A stretch of 64,000 nucleotides of DNA from Fructobacillus americanaquae (lineage in GTDB: Bacteria > Bacillota > Bacilli > Lactobacillales > Lactobacillaceae): assembly GCF_024029775.1 (NCBI RefSeq), contig NZ_CP097122.1, positions 1,303,001-1,367,000 of the forward strand. The letters are read 5' to 3'. Below, piece after piece: positions 52,797 to 61,407 of the stretch; position 1 is the stretch's first letter, and each line of letters opens with the position of its first letter. The notes under the pieces were generated by a model that was given only the letters and a program-made list of their open reading frames with translations, made no database searches and was not told where the DNA came from. A program made the position numbers and the translations under genes.

Positions 52797-55700
52797 ATGC
52801 CACTGAGCCCAACAGAACAATTAGAACAATTACTGACCCAAACAAAGCAAGGGGAAGAAAACCGGGCGTATTTTCAAGGTGGATACTTAAAAGCGGTTGA
52901 GGTCAATCCGGTTGAAAAGTCCTGGCGCTTTGTTTTAGCGTTAAATCAGGTCTTACCCTTCCAGGCTTATCTGAGTCTTTCCCAGGGTCTGCAAGGAAAC
53001 TTTCAGCATGTTTCCTCAGTTGACTTGGCTGTTGAAGCAGCTGATACAACAGTTAGCGACGAAGTGATTCGCAACTATTTTCACCTCGCCTTAACTAAAA
53101 CTAGTCTGCCTTTTGCCGTTGGGCAACAGTTAGCGGCTTCTTCTCAAATTAGCCTGGTAAATGACCAGGAGGTGTTGATTGCCACGGCGATGCCAAACTT
53201 AGCAGCTACCATGACAAAGGCTGTTCTGGCTGAATTAGAGGAAGTGTATCAAAGCTTTGGCTTGCCTGATCTGGCCTTTACTGTCCAAGTCGATGAAAAG
53301 GTGCAGGAAAAGCTTTCACAAGATTATCAGTCCCACCATCAGGCTGTTCAAGAAAGTATTAACCAGGCCATCGAAAAGGCCAATGCGGCTAAGCCAAAGA
53401 AGTCTGCTTCCGGGGTTGCCCTACGCCTTGGCCGGGCAATCAACTCGGATTTCCCGGTTACTCGCTTAGAGGAAATCGACGGTGAAGAATCGCGGGTCGT
53501 TGTCGAGGGCTTTGTCTTTGCTGATGAAGTTCGGGAACTGCGGTCTGGTCGCCAGTTGATGACTTTAAAGATTACGGACTATTCCTCTTCTATTACAGCA
53601 AAGAAGTTTTCAAACAATGAACAGGATGAGGCCATCTTTGATCAATTAAAGGCGGGACAGTGGGTCAAAGTTCGTGGAAATGTTCAAGAAGACACCTATG
53701 CTCGTGAGTTAGCCTTAAATATCTATGACCTGCAAGTCGTTGACCATGAAAAGCGGGCCGAACCCTATGAAGGTGAGCAAAAGCGCATCGAACTGCATGC
53801 CCATACCAATATGTCTGGGATGGATGCGGTCACTGATTTTAATGGTTTGGCTGGCTTGGCTGAAAATTGGGGCCAGACGACGTTAGCAGTCATGGATAAC
53901 GGCAACGTTCAAGGTTATCCAACAGCGATTGCTGGGGCAAAAAAGCATCATTTGAAAATGATTTATGGCATGGAGGCCAATGTCGTTGAAGATGGTGATC
54001 CGATTGCATATAATTCCCGAGACTTAGACCTCTTGGCTAAGGATCAAACCTACGTCGCTTTCGATTTGGAAACGACGGGGCTGTCAGCCGTTTCGGATCG
54101 CATTATTGAATTATCGGCTGTCAAGATGGAATTAGGCAACGTGGTTGATAAGTTTTCAGAATATATCAATCCCGGCTTCCCACTATCCGAATTTACGACA
54201 AATTTAACGTCGATTACCGATGCCATGGTGGCTAATGCCAAACCGGAAAAAGATGTGATTAATGCCTTTAGGGAATGGTCCGCTGGAACGGTTTTGATTG
54301 GCCATAACGTGACCTTCGACGTGGATTTCTTGAATGCTACTTATGACCGGTATGGTGAAGTAGCAATTTCAAATCCTGTGATTGATACGTTGACCCTAAC
54401 GCGCTGGTTGTATCCTGACTATAAGTCTTACCGCTTGGGCACTTTAGCCAAGAAGTTTAGTATTGAGTTGGAACAGGCTCACCGAGCCATTTATGATTCC
54501 GAAACGACTGGTCACTTGGCTTGGAAGTTACTAAAAGAGGCCAAGGAACGTTTTAACTTATCAAATCTTAATCAATTAAATGATCATATGCTTGATGGTG
54601 GGGCTTGGCGCCATGGTCGACCATTTCACCTGTCTTTGTTGGTGCAAAACGAGACGGGCCTGAAAAATCTGTATCGCTTGGTTTCGGAATCAAACGTTCA
54701 ATACTTTAACAAGGTGCCACGGATTCCGCGGTCCGTTTTGGTGAAGTATCGCGAGGGACTGTTAATCGGAACGGGTGATACAAATGGCGATGTTATTGTC
54801 ACCCTAATTGAAAAAGGCTATCAAGCGGCTAAAAAGAAGGCTACTTTTTATGATTACCTGGAAATTCAGCCATTGGCAAACTATCAGCCAATGTTGGATA
54901 GTCAACTAATTGCTAATAAAAGTAAGCTGGAAAAGTTAATCAAGGAAATGATTCAGCTTGGCCAAGAATTAGGTAAGCCCGTTGCGGTAACGGGTGACGT
55001 CAAGTATACGAACCCTGAAGATAAAATTTATCGAAGTATCTTGATTGGGTCACAGCCGGGAAATCCGTTGAACCGGACGAACTTACCGGACTTGCACTTC
55101 CGTACGACCCAGGACTTGCTCGATCAATTTGCTTTCTTGGGTGATGATGAGGCTAAACAAGTTGTCATCACGAATACGCATGAAATCGCAAATCAGATTG
55201 AGGATATTTCGCCATTAAAGGAAGGATCATTCCCGCCAAAGATTCCAGAAGCCGGTGACGAATTGCGCGAAAAAACCTTTGCCGCTGCCAAGAAGGCTTA
55301 TGGCGATCCCCTGCCCGAGTTGATCCAGGAACGAATTGACCGCGAATTGAAGTCAATTATTGGGAACGGCTTTGCGCCTCACTACATGATTGCCCAACGC
55401 CTGGTGGCCAAGTCCAATAAGGACGGCTACCTGGTTGGTTCTCGTGGATCGGTTGGCTCATCCTTCGTGGCGACCATGTCTGGAATTACCGAGGTTAATC
55501 CTTTACCACCACACTATCGGTCGGCTCATGGTGATTACTTTGAGTTAGCCGATGAAAAGCAGTATGGTTCGGGCTATGACTTGCCTGACAAGGAAGACCC
55601 AAACCATCCCGGTGAAATGCTGATTGGTGACGGGCAAAACATTCCCTTTGAAACCTTCATGGGCTTCACCGGAAATAAGGTGCCTGATATCGATTTGAAT

Positions 55701-57110
55701 TTCTCGGGTGATTACCAGCCAATTGCCCATAACTATATGAAGGTGATGTTTGGTGAAAAGAAAGTTTATCGTGCCGGCACGATTGCGACCGTAGCCGAAA
55801 AAACGGCCTTTGGTTATGTGAAAGCCTATGAGCGTGACCATGATCAGCACTACCGTGGCGCTGAAGTGGAACGTTTGGCTTCTGGTATTACTGGGGTCAA
55901 GCGGACAACGGGGCAGCATCCTGGTGGCATCCTGATTGTCCCGGCTGATTATGAGATTTATGATTTTACGCCGGTGCAATACCCAGCTGATGACCAAACG
56001 GCCCTGTGGCAGACGACTCACATGGATTATCATTCCATTCACGATAACCTTTTGAAGATGGATATTTTGGGACATGATGATCCAACGATGGTTCGTACGC
56101 TCAAGGATTTGTCTGGGATTGATCCACAGTCAATTCCAGCCAATGATCCGGGTGTTTTGAGCCTCTTTACCTCAACTGAAGCCCTGGGGGTAACTCCTGA
56201 ACAAATTAATTCGAAGACCGGAACCCTTGGGTTGCCCGAATTTGGAACGAACTTTGTGCGCGGGATGCTAGAAGACACGCAGCCACACACTTATTCGGAA
56301 TTACTACAGATTTCTGGTCTGTCCCACGGAACGGATGTGTGGCTTGGAAACGCCCACGACTTGGTTGAAAACGGCACGGCGACAATCGCTACGGTGATTG
56401 GAACCCGTGACAAAATCATGACCGATTTAATTGGCTATGGTCTGCCTTCAGAAGATGCCTTTAACATCATGGAAAAGGTTCGAAAGGGAAAAGGGATTAC
56501 TGATGAGTACCAGGCTCTGATGCGTCAGCATGAGGTGCCAGAGTGGTATATCGAATCTTGTTTGAAGATTAAGTATATGTTCCCCCGAGCCCACGCGGCG
56601 GCTTACGTTTTGATGGCACTGCGGATTGCTTACTTTAAGGTCTACTTCCCAGCGGTCTATTACGCAACTTATTTCTCAGTCCGCGCCTCTGCCTTTGACG
56701 TAGTTGCCATGGCTCGTGGTAAGGAAGCAGTTAAATCATCTATCGCCAAGATTCGTGATCTTGGCAACGATGCTACCAAGGGTGACCAAGATTTGCAGAC
56801 CGTCTTGGAAATGGCTAATGAAGCATTAGAACGGGGGATTTCATTTAAGATGGTCGACCTTTATCGGTCGGAAGCGACGGATTGGGTCATCGATGGGAAT
56901 GAGTTGATCCCACCATTCTCAACAATTCCTGGTTTGGGCGATAACGTGGCCAAGCAGATTGTGGCGGCTCGTGTCGAAAAGAAGTTTATTAGTAAGGAAG
57001 ACTTGAAAAAGCGGGGAAAGGTTTCGCAGACCATTATTGAGTTCTTAACGTTGCACTCGGTCATCTCGGATTTGCCGGATGAAAATCAGTTGTCTTTGTT
57101 TGACTTTTAG
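52797..57110 (+). CDS. polC: DNA polymerase III alpha subunit PolC
   Basis: PolC is the replicative polymerase of low-GC Gram-positives with built-in proofreading. The 1437-aa protein has an N-terminal domain, an OB fold (about residues 225-320), the PHP domain start ELHAHTNMSGMDAV near 331, the DEDD exonuclease FDLETTGLS near 422 with HNVTFDVDFL, the second PHP part, and the C-family palm with DIDLNFSGDYQP, KRTTGQHPGG and MDILGHDDPT; the C-terminus ends ENQLSLFDF, a beta-clamp-binding sequence. Start ATG 52797 has GAAAGG upstream. Because the proS terminator sits just in front, it needs readthrough or a promoter inside proS. Confidence 0.98.
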   Translation: MPLSPTEQLEQLLTQTKQGEENRAYFQGGYLKAVEVNPVEKSWRFVLALNQVLPFQAYLSLSQGLQGNFQHVSSVDLAVEAADTTVSDEVIRNYFHLALTKTSLPFAVGQQLAASSQISLVNDQEVLIATAMPNLAATMTKAVLAELEEVYQSFGLPDLAFTVQVDEKVQEKLSQDYQSHHQAVQESINQAIEKANAAKPKKSASGVALRLGRAINSDFPVTRLEEIDGEESRVVVEGFVFADEVRELRSGRQLMTLKITDYSSSITAKKFSNNEQDEAIFDQLKAGQWVKVRGNVQEDTYARELALNIYDLQVVDHEKRAEPYEGEQKRIELHAHTNMSGMDAVTDFNGLAGLAENWGQTTLAVMDNGNVQGYPTAIAGAKKHHLKMIYGMEANVVEDGDPIAYNSRDLDLLAKDQTYVAFDLETTGLSAVSDRIIELSAVKMELGNVVDKFSEYINPGFPLSEFTTNLTSITDAMVANAKPEKDVINAFREWSAGTVLIGHNVTFDVDFLNATYDRYGEVAISNPVIDTLTLTRWLYPDYKSYRLGTLAKKFSIELEQAHRAIYDSETTGHLAWKLLKEAKERFNLSNLNQLNDHMLDGGAWRHGRPFHLSLLVQNETGLKNLYRLVSESNVQYFNKVPRIPRSVLVKYREGLLIGTGDTNGDVIVTLIEKGYQAAKKKATFYDYLEIQPLANYQPMLDSQLIANKSKLEKLIKEMIQLGQELGKPVAVTGDVKYTNPEDKIYRSILIGSQPGNPLNRTNLPDLHFRTTQDLLDQFAFLGDDEAKQVVITNTHEIANQIEDISPLKEGSFPPKIPEAGDELREKTFAAAKKAYGDPLPELIQERIDRELKSIIGNGFAPHYMIAQRLVAKSNKDGYLVGSRGSVGSSFVATMSGITEVNPLPPHYRSAHGDYFELADEKQYGSGYDLPDKEDPNHPGEMLIGDGQNIPFETFMGFTGNKVPDIDLNFSGDYQPIAHNYMKVMFGEKKVYRAGTIATVAEKTAFGYVKAYERDHDQHYRGAEVERLASGITGVKRTTGQHPGGILIVPADYEIYDFTPVQYPADDQTALWQTTHMDYHSIHDNLLKMDILGHDDPTMVRTLKDLSGIDPQSIPANDPGVLSLFTSTEALGVTPEQINSKTGTLGLPEFGTNFVRGMLEDTQPHTYSELLQISGLSHGTDVWLGNAHDLVENGTATIATVIGTRDKIMTDLIGYGLPSEDAFNIMEKVRKGKGITDEYQALMRQHEVPEWYIESCLKIKYMFPRAHAAAYVLMALRIAYFKVYFPAVYYATYFSVRASAFDVVAMARGKEAVKSSIAKIRDLGNDATKGDQDLQTVLEMANEALERGISFKMVDLYRSEATDWVIDGNELIPPFSTIPGLGDNVAKQIVAARVEKKFISKEDLKKRGKVSQTIIEFLTLHSVISDLPDENQLSLFDF

Positions 57111-57125
57111 CTCTGGCCAGCGGAT

Positions 57126-57239
57126 AGTTCACGTCGGATGTTTTCGATGGAACTGTTAGGCAGTTAATGCTTGATTTTTAAGTCGGTTCGCGAGATAGTT
57201 AATGTTTGCTTTTTCAGCAGGGCCGTGAGATAGTTAAGA
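57126..57239 (+). repeat. Imperfect 35-bp tandem repeat in the polC-permease gap
   Basis: AGTTAATG occurs at 57162 and 57197, with AGTTAAGA at 57232 (exact 35-bp steps) and AGTTCACG at 57126 (36 bp earlier). The best two copies share AGTTAATG-TTG-TTTTT, a GG step, and a GAGAT or similar end before the next copy. No reading frame is evident. Confidence 0.6.
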
Positions 57240-57290
57240 CAAAAGTGCACCACTGCTGTGGCGGATATCAGCAGTTATCAAAAAAATAAG

Positions 57291-57322
57291 AAAAGGAGCC
57301 GGCGCTTTGCCAGCCGGATAGC
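57291..57322 (+). promoter_or_regulatory. Permease initiation region with hairpin between SD and AUG
   Basis: AAAAGGAG (57291-57298) is separated from ATG 57323 by the hairpin CCGGC (57299-57303)/GCCGG (57313-57317). Removing the hairpin leaves a five-base spacing. The arrangement parallels that of ffh. Confidence 0.45.
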
Positions 57323-58774
57323 ATGCAATCATTTTTTAAACTCAAAGAAAACAACACCACGGTACGCCGTGAGGTGGTGGCCGGGATTACGACTTTCGTG
57401 TCCATGGCTTACATTTTCTTCTTGAACCCACAAATTTTGGGTCAAACGGGGATGCCAGCTTTGGCTGTCTTCGTGTCAGCCATTATTGTGGCCGTTTTTG
57501 GAACTTTGGCGATGGGCTTGTATGCCAACGTTCCTTTTGCTCTAGCCCCTGGAATTGGGATGCAGGCCTATTTTACTTATACCATCGTCTTTGGCTTTGG
57601 CTTTAAGTGGCAACAGGCTTTGGCCATTGTTTTCTTGGTTGGAATTTTGGATGTCATGATTACGTTGACCCATGGTCGCCAAGCAATCGTGAAGGCGATT
57701 CCAACTGAGTTAAAAGCCGCAATTGGTGGTGGGTTAGGTGTCTTTGTGGCCTATATTGGCTTGAAGAATGCTGGATTCATCAACTTTGTTATTGATGGTA
57801 ACAACTTGATTACCGTTAATGATCAAGCCTATCATGGTGGATCAGTTCATGGTCCATTGACCTCCTTGTTGGCTTCTGGTGGGGTAACACCAGAATTAAC
57901 GAAATTTACGCAAGCACCAGCACTTTTGGCCTTGATTGGCTTGCTGTTGCTAACCTTTATGTTGATTAAAAAGGTCCCAGGCGCATTTTTGATTACGCTA
58001 ATCGCAACGACTTTGATTGGTATTCCAATGGGGGTGACAGATGTGCAACTGTCATCAGCAACTTCTTTGTCACACGCCTTTGCTGAATTTTCATCTACCT
58101 TTGGTGCTGCTTTTGGTCCACACGGTATGCAGTCACTCTTTGGTACTTGGCAAAAGACCATTTTGGCGGTCGTAACGATTTTCGCAATGGGCTTAACTGG
58201 TTTGTTTGATGCGATTGGAACTTTGATTGGCATTGGTAACCAGACCGGTATTTTCTCTAAGGAAGACCAAGAAGCCTTTGTTGCTGATAACTCCTTTAAT
58301 TCGAAGATGGACAAGGCCTTGGTTGTCGATACCTTTACGACGACCTTAGCGGGAGCTGTTGGAACTTCGAATACGACAACCTTCATTGAATCAGCGACTG
58401 GGGTCGCGGCGGGTGGCCGAACTGGTTTGGCCAATGTCATTACCTCGATTGGCTTCATATTGATGCTTTTCTTGGCACCATTGGTATCGATTGTGCCAAC
58501 GGCCGCTATCGCACCACTGTTGATTGTGGTTGGAATCATGATGATGGCTGAGTTTAAAAAGATTGATTGGGCAGATTTGGCGGTCGCCTTGCCAGCCTTC
58601 TTTACGTCAATTTTTATGGCCTTCTCTTATTCAATTTCTTATGGAATTGCCGCAGGATTTATCTTTTATATTGTTGTCAAGATTGCCCAAAAGCAATTCA
58701 AGACGTTGCCACCAATTTTGCTGGTGATTACCGCCTTCTTCTTGATTAACTTTATCTTGATTGCGATTATTTAA
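57323..58774 (+). CDS. NCS2-family purine permease (guanine/hypoxanthine type)
   Basis: This proton-coupled nucleobase transporter of the AzgA/PbuG branch has 483 aa and about 13-14 membrane segments. Typical parts are the N-terminal VVAGITTFVSMAYIFFLNP, FALAPGIGMQAYFTYTIV near residue 72 and GTSNTTTFIESATGVAAGGRTGL near 350 with its conserved Glu. The likely substrates are hypoxanthine, guanine or adenine, which complements ade and the guanine operon. No purine riboswitch was found upstream. It is monocistronic with a strong terminator. Confidence 0.92.
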   Translation: MQSFFKLKENNTTVRREVVAGITTFVSMAYIFFLNPQILGQTGMPALAVFVSAIIVAVFGTLAMGLYANVPFALAPGIGMQAYFTYTIVFGFGFKWQQALAIVFLVGILDVMITLTHGRQAIVKAIPTELKAAIGGGLGVFVAYIGLKNAGFINFVIDGNNLITVNDQAYHGGSVHGPLTSLLASGGVTPELTKFTQAPALLALIGLLLLTFMLIKKVPGAFLITLIATTLIGIPMGVTDVQLSSATSLSHAFAEFSSTFGAAFGPHGMQSLFGTWQKTILAVVTIFAMGLTGLFDAIGTLIGIGNQTGIFSKEDQEAFVADNSFNSKMDKALVVDTFTTTLAGAVGTSNTTTFIESATGVAAGGRTGLANVITSIGFILMLFLAPLVSIVPTAAIAPLLIVVGIMMMAEFKKIDWADLAVALPAFFTSIFMAFSYSISYGIAAGFIFYIVVKIAQKQFKTLPPILLVITAFFLINFILIAII

Positions 58775-58789
58775 AGCAAAACAGGATTG

Positions 58790-58816
58790 AAAGACGACTT
58801 TTGTCGTCTTTTTTTT
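58790..58816 (+). terminator. Permease terminator
   Basis: A 9-bp stem AAAGACGAC/GTCGTCTTT with a TTTT loop is followed by T's. Confidence 0.92.
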
Positions 58817-58878
58817 GGTCAATTTCAGTACTGATTTGACAGAAAGAAGACTTTTACTAAGCGATTCAGACCGTTTTT

Positions 58879-58887
58879 TGCTATAAT
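58879..58887 (+). promoter_or_regulatory. Extended -10 promoter abutting the csp start codon
   Basis: TGcTATAAT ends seven bases before ATG 58894, so the expected transcription start coincides with the start codon. No Shine-Dalgarno is present. Confidence 0.65.
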
Positions 58888-58893
58888 AGAGCT

Positions 58894-59109
58894 ATGAAAT
58901 ATGGAACAGTAAAAATTTGGCAAGCCGAACGTGGCTATGGCTATATCACACCCGATCAAAAGGGACCGGACGTTTACGTCCATTTTAACGGCATTGCTGG
59001 TGATGGTTTTAAATCCCTTCACCAGGGGCAACGAGTTGCCTACGTCCTGGTTCAAGGCAAGGACGCCTTTCAGGCTGCCCAAGTCCAGGTTATCGACAGA
59101 AAGGACTAA
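58894..59109 (+). CDS. Cold-shock domain protein
   Basis: This 71-aa single cold-shock domain binds single-stranded RNA/DNA and acts as an RNA chaperone. RNP1 is GYGYITPD (residues about 14-21) and RNP2 VYVHFNG (27-33); the remainder follows the family, although it is more divergent than classical CspA (KIWQAERGYGY for KWFNAEKGFGF). The mRNA is likely leaderless. The stop is 2 nt before the nudF start, so the two genes are probably one operon. Confidence 0.9.
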   Translation: MKYGTVKIWQAERGYGYITPDQKGPDVYVHFNGIAGDGFKSLHQGQRVAYVLVQGKDAFQAAQVQVIDRKD

Positions 59110-59111
59110 GC

Positions 59112-59687
59112 ATGGCGGAAAAAGAACGGTTTTTATCAAAGCAAGATGTTTACCAAGGCAAGATTTTCTCTGTTGAGAAGCGCCATGTGGAACTTGCTGA
59201 CGGAAGTAAGGCGCAACGTGATATCGTCCACCATGCCTTGGCCGTTGGAATCTTGCCACTAGTAGATGCCGATCACGCTATCTTAGTTCGTCAATGGCGC
59301 GCTGCAGCCGATGATTTTGTTCTAGAAATCCCGGCTGGCAAAGTTGACAGTCGCGACCACGGAAACCAAGAGGAAGCCGCACGGCAAGCTGCTATCCGGG
59401 AACTCAACGAAGAGATTCGTTTTCATCCCGGTTCTTTGACGGCATTTGCGACTGTTTATGAAGCCATTGGCTTTACGGATGCAAAAATTGTCCTTTACCT
59501 AGCAACCGATATGACAGCTCTGGTAAATGCTAAACAACTGCCACAGGACCACGGCGAATCTTTGGACCTCTTGACGGTTTCCTATGATGAAATGGCCGCG
59601 CTTTATCAACGAGGCGAACTCAATGATCAAAAGACGTTGACGGCTTATTTCTACTGGACAAATTGGAGATTAACAAATGGCAAATAA
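59112..59687 (+). CDS. nudF: ADP-ribose pyrophosphatase (Nudix, NudF type)
   Basis: This Nudix hydrolase probably cleaves ADP-ribose to AMP and ribose-5-phosphate, removing a reactive metabolite. The 191-aa protein has an N-terminal dimerisation part (YQGKIFSVEKRHVEL), VRQWRAAADDFVLEIPAGKVD before the Nudix box, and the box core AAIRELNEEIRF, in which the usual Gly is Arg. Substrate residues beyond the box (ATVYEAIGFTDAKIVLYLA) are present. It overlaps the next gene by 11 nt. Confidence 0.9.
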   Translation: MAEKERFLSKQDVYQGKIFSVEKRHVELADGSKAQRDIVHHALAVGILPLVDADHAILVRQWRAAADDFVLEIPAGKVDSRDHGNQEEAARQAAIRELNEEIRFHPGSLTAFATVYEAIGFTDAKIVLYLATDMTALVNAKQLPQDHGESLDLLTVSYDEMAALYQRGELNDQKTLTAYFYWTNWRLTNGK

Positions 59688-59985
59688 TCATTTTTTCACC
59701 CGGTCAGGGCAAAGTCGTGAAGATAAGAAGCGGGCAAAGATACGCAAGCAAGTTGAGCGTGAATATGAAAAGGCCCACCCGGATCAAATTACAGTGGTGG
59801 AGCCGGAAAACCGAGCCGAGATGCGCCTGACTAAAAAAGGTCGCTTTGAACTGGGATCAAATGGTGAATTAACAGAAAAGGGTAAGACAGACCGTCTAGC
59901 ATACCGCTATAACCGTGGGATGATTTTAGTAGCAGTTTTGATTGTTTTGACCTATCTTTTCTTTTTCTTTGTCAATTTTAACTAA
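59677..59985 (+). CDS. Small membrane protein of unknown function
   Basis: This 102-aa protein has a highly charged N-terminal 75 residues (Lys/Arg/Glu-rich, SREDKKRAKIRKQVEREYEK) and a single C-terminal hydrophobic helix (MILVAVLIVLTYLFFFFVNF). It would sit with its charged part inside the cell. It is overlapped by nudF and followed after 21 nt by mtnN, so it belongs to this operon. I know no family function for it. Confidence 0.75.
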   Translation: MANNHFFTRSGQSREDKKRAKIRKQVEREYEKAHPDQITVVEPENRAEMRLTKKGRFELGSNGELTEKGKTDRLAYRYNRGMILVAVLIVLTYLFFFFVNFN

Positions 59986-60006
59986 AGATCAGCGAGGAAA
60001 CCTACT

Positions 60007-60684
60007 TTGAAGATTGGAATTATTACCCCAATGCCGGAAGAAAAAAAGGCATTGACGAACGCTATCCAAAACCCAGTTGAAAAAGACTTTGCTGATTTGA
60101 CAGTTTTGGTTGGTGAATATGCTGGTCAAAAAATTTTTTTAGCGGAATCAGGGATTGGTAAGGTCGCTGCTGCAACGGCAACGACGATTTTAACCCAGGT
60201 TTTTGACGTGGATTTGGTCATCAATACCGGCTCTGCCGGCGCATTGCAACCAGAATTAGCCATAGGTGACCTGGTGATTGGTACGAAATTAACATACTTT
60301 GATGCTGACGTTACGGTCTTTGGCTATGACTTCGGACAGTTGCCAGCCCAACCAGCTTATTTTGAAGCTGATGCAGACTTGGTTCAGGCGTTTGAGGCCT
60401 TGACGGATAGCCAGGCCGGTTTGATTGTCTCTGGTGATAGCTTTGTTCAACAAGACAAAAAAGAAGAAATTAAACAACACTTTCCGCAGGCCCTTTTGGC
60501 CGAAATGGAAGGGGCAGCCGTTGCCCAAGTTGCAACGCGTTTTAACGTACCGTTTATTGTCTTGCGGGGCGTTTCTGATTTGGCTAATGGTGAATCATCT
60601 GTGACTTTTGATGAATTCGTTGTCGAGGCCGGCCAAAAATCAGCCCAATTATTACTGGCTTACCTAGATTCATTGTCTGCCTGA
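60007..60684 (+). CDS. mtnN: 5'-methylthioadenosine/S-adenosylhomocysteine nucleosidase
   Basis: MtnN (Pfs) releases adenine from MTA and SAH, recycling the products of SAM-dependent reactions and feeding adenine to salvage. The 225-aa protein has the catalytic Glu in TPMPEEKKAL near residue 11, INTGSAGALQP, the MEGAAVAQVA ribose-binding region near 173 and the catalytic Asp in RGVSDLA near 196. Start is TTG 60007, with GAGG upstream. Adenine released here could be deaminated by Ade. Confidence 0.95.
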   Translation: MKIGIITPMPEEKKALTNAIQNPVEKDFADLTVLVGEYAGQKIFLAESGIGKVAAATATTILTQVFDVDLVINTGSAGALQPELAIGDLVIGTKLTYFDADVTVFGYDFGQLPAQPAYFEADADLVQAFEALTDSQAGLIVSGDSFVQQDKKEEIKQHFPQALLAEMEGAAVAQVATRFNVPFIVLRGVSDLANGESSVTFDEFVVEAGQKSAQLLLAYLDSLSA

Positions 60685-60736
60685 AGAGCGGATAGCCAGC
60701 AATTGAAAAAAATTTTGAGATAGAGGATAAAAAATC

Positions 60737-61393
60737 ATGATTGCAGTTTATAATCAGGCAGCAGTTGGCGATATTTTAATGCTAACCTTTGCGCCAGCGA
60801 CAAGCAAGGTGACCCAAGAAACCAAGGGACAGGTGACCAAGGTGGTTGATGCGCAAAGTAAGCAAACATTGGGCATCAATATTAATGGGGTCGGCCCAGC
60901 TTTAGCATTGACTGACCAAGCCGGTCAAGTTTTTTTGACGGAAAGCCAAGTTGCTCAAGTGAACCAGATTCTGCAAGATGCTGGTTTTGACGATGCTATT
61001 GCCGTTGAACAATCAAACTTGGTTGTTGGTGAAGTCGTTTCAATGACTGGACACCCTGATTCTGATCACTTGCACGTGACTCAGGCAAACGTTGGTAATG
61101 GGAAAAACCTCCAAATAGTTTCTGGTTCTCCGAACATGCAAGAGGGAATCCGTGTTGTTGTTGCTAAGCCCGGCACAATGATGCCTTCCGGTGCCATTAT
61201 TTGGGATGGCGCTTTGCGTGGTGTGCCATCAGCTGGGATGATTGTTTCTGGCCGCGAACTTAAGTTACCAGGTGCACCTGATAAGCCAGGTGCACTAGTT
61301 CTGCCAGCTGATTTTGGCCAAATTGGCCAGGCTTTTGATGCTGTTGCTGCCCAAAGTTTGTATGCGGACGGCTTGATTGATACAAACTATTAA
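60737..61393 (+). CDS. ytpR: YtpR-family tRNA-binding protein
   Basis: This 218-aa protein carries an N-terminal DUF4479 part (about residues 1-85) and a C-terminal EMAP/Arc1p-type tRNA-binding domain (LVVGEVVSMTGHPDSDHL, QIVSGSPNMQEG, VPSAGMIVSGRELKLPGA) similar to the N-terminal module of PheT. The family has no settled function; tRNA binding is by domain. It lies upstream of murC by 14 nt, a conserved association in Firmicutes. Confidence 0.92.
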   Translation: MIAVYNQAAVGDILMLTFAPATSKVTQETKGQVTKVVDAQSKQTLGININGVGPALALTDQAGQVFLTESQVAQVNQILQDAGFDDAIAVEQSNLVVGEVVSMTGHPDSDHLHVTQANVGNGKNLQIVSGSPNMQEGIRVVVAKPGTMMPSGAIIWDGALRGVPSAGMIVSGRELKLPGAPDKPGALVLPADFGQIGQAFDAVAAQSLYADGLIDTNY

Positions 61394-61407
61394 GAGGGGC
61401 GATTGTC

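Noticed and set aside
57111-57322. Purine riboswitch before the NCS2 permease
   Set aside because: No TCTACC core or P1-P3 arrangement; only tandem repeats and a small hairpin are present.
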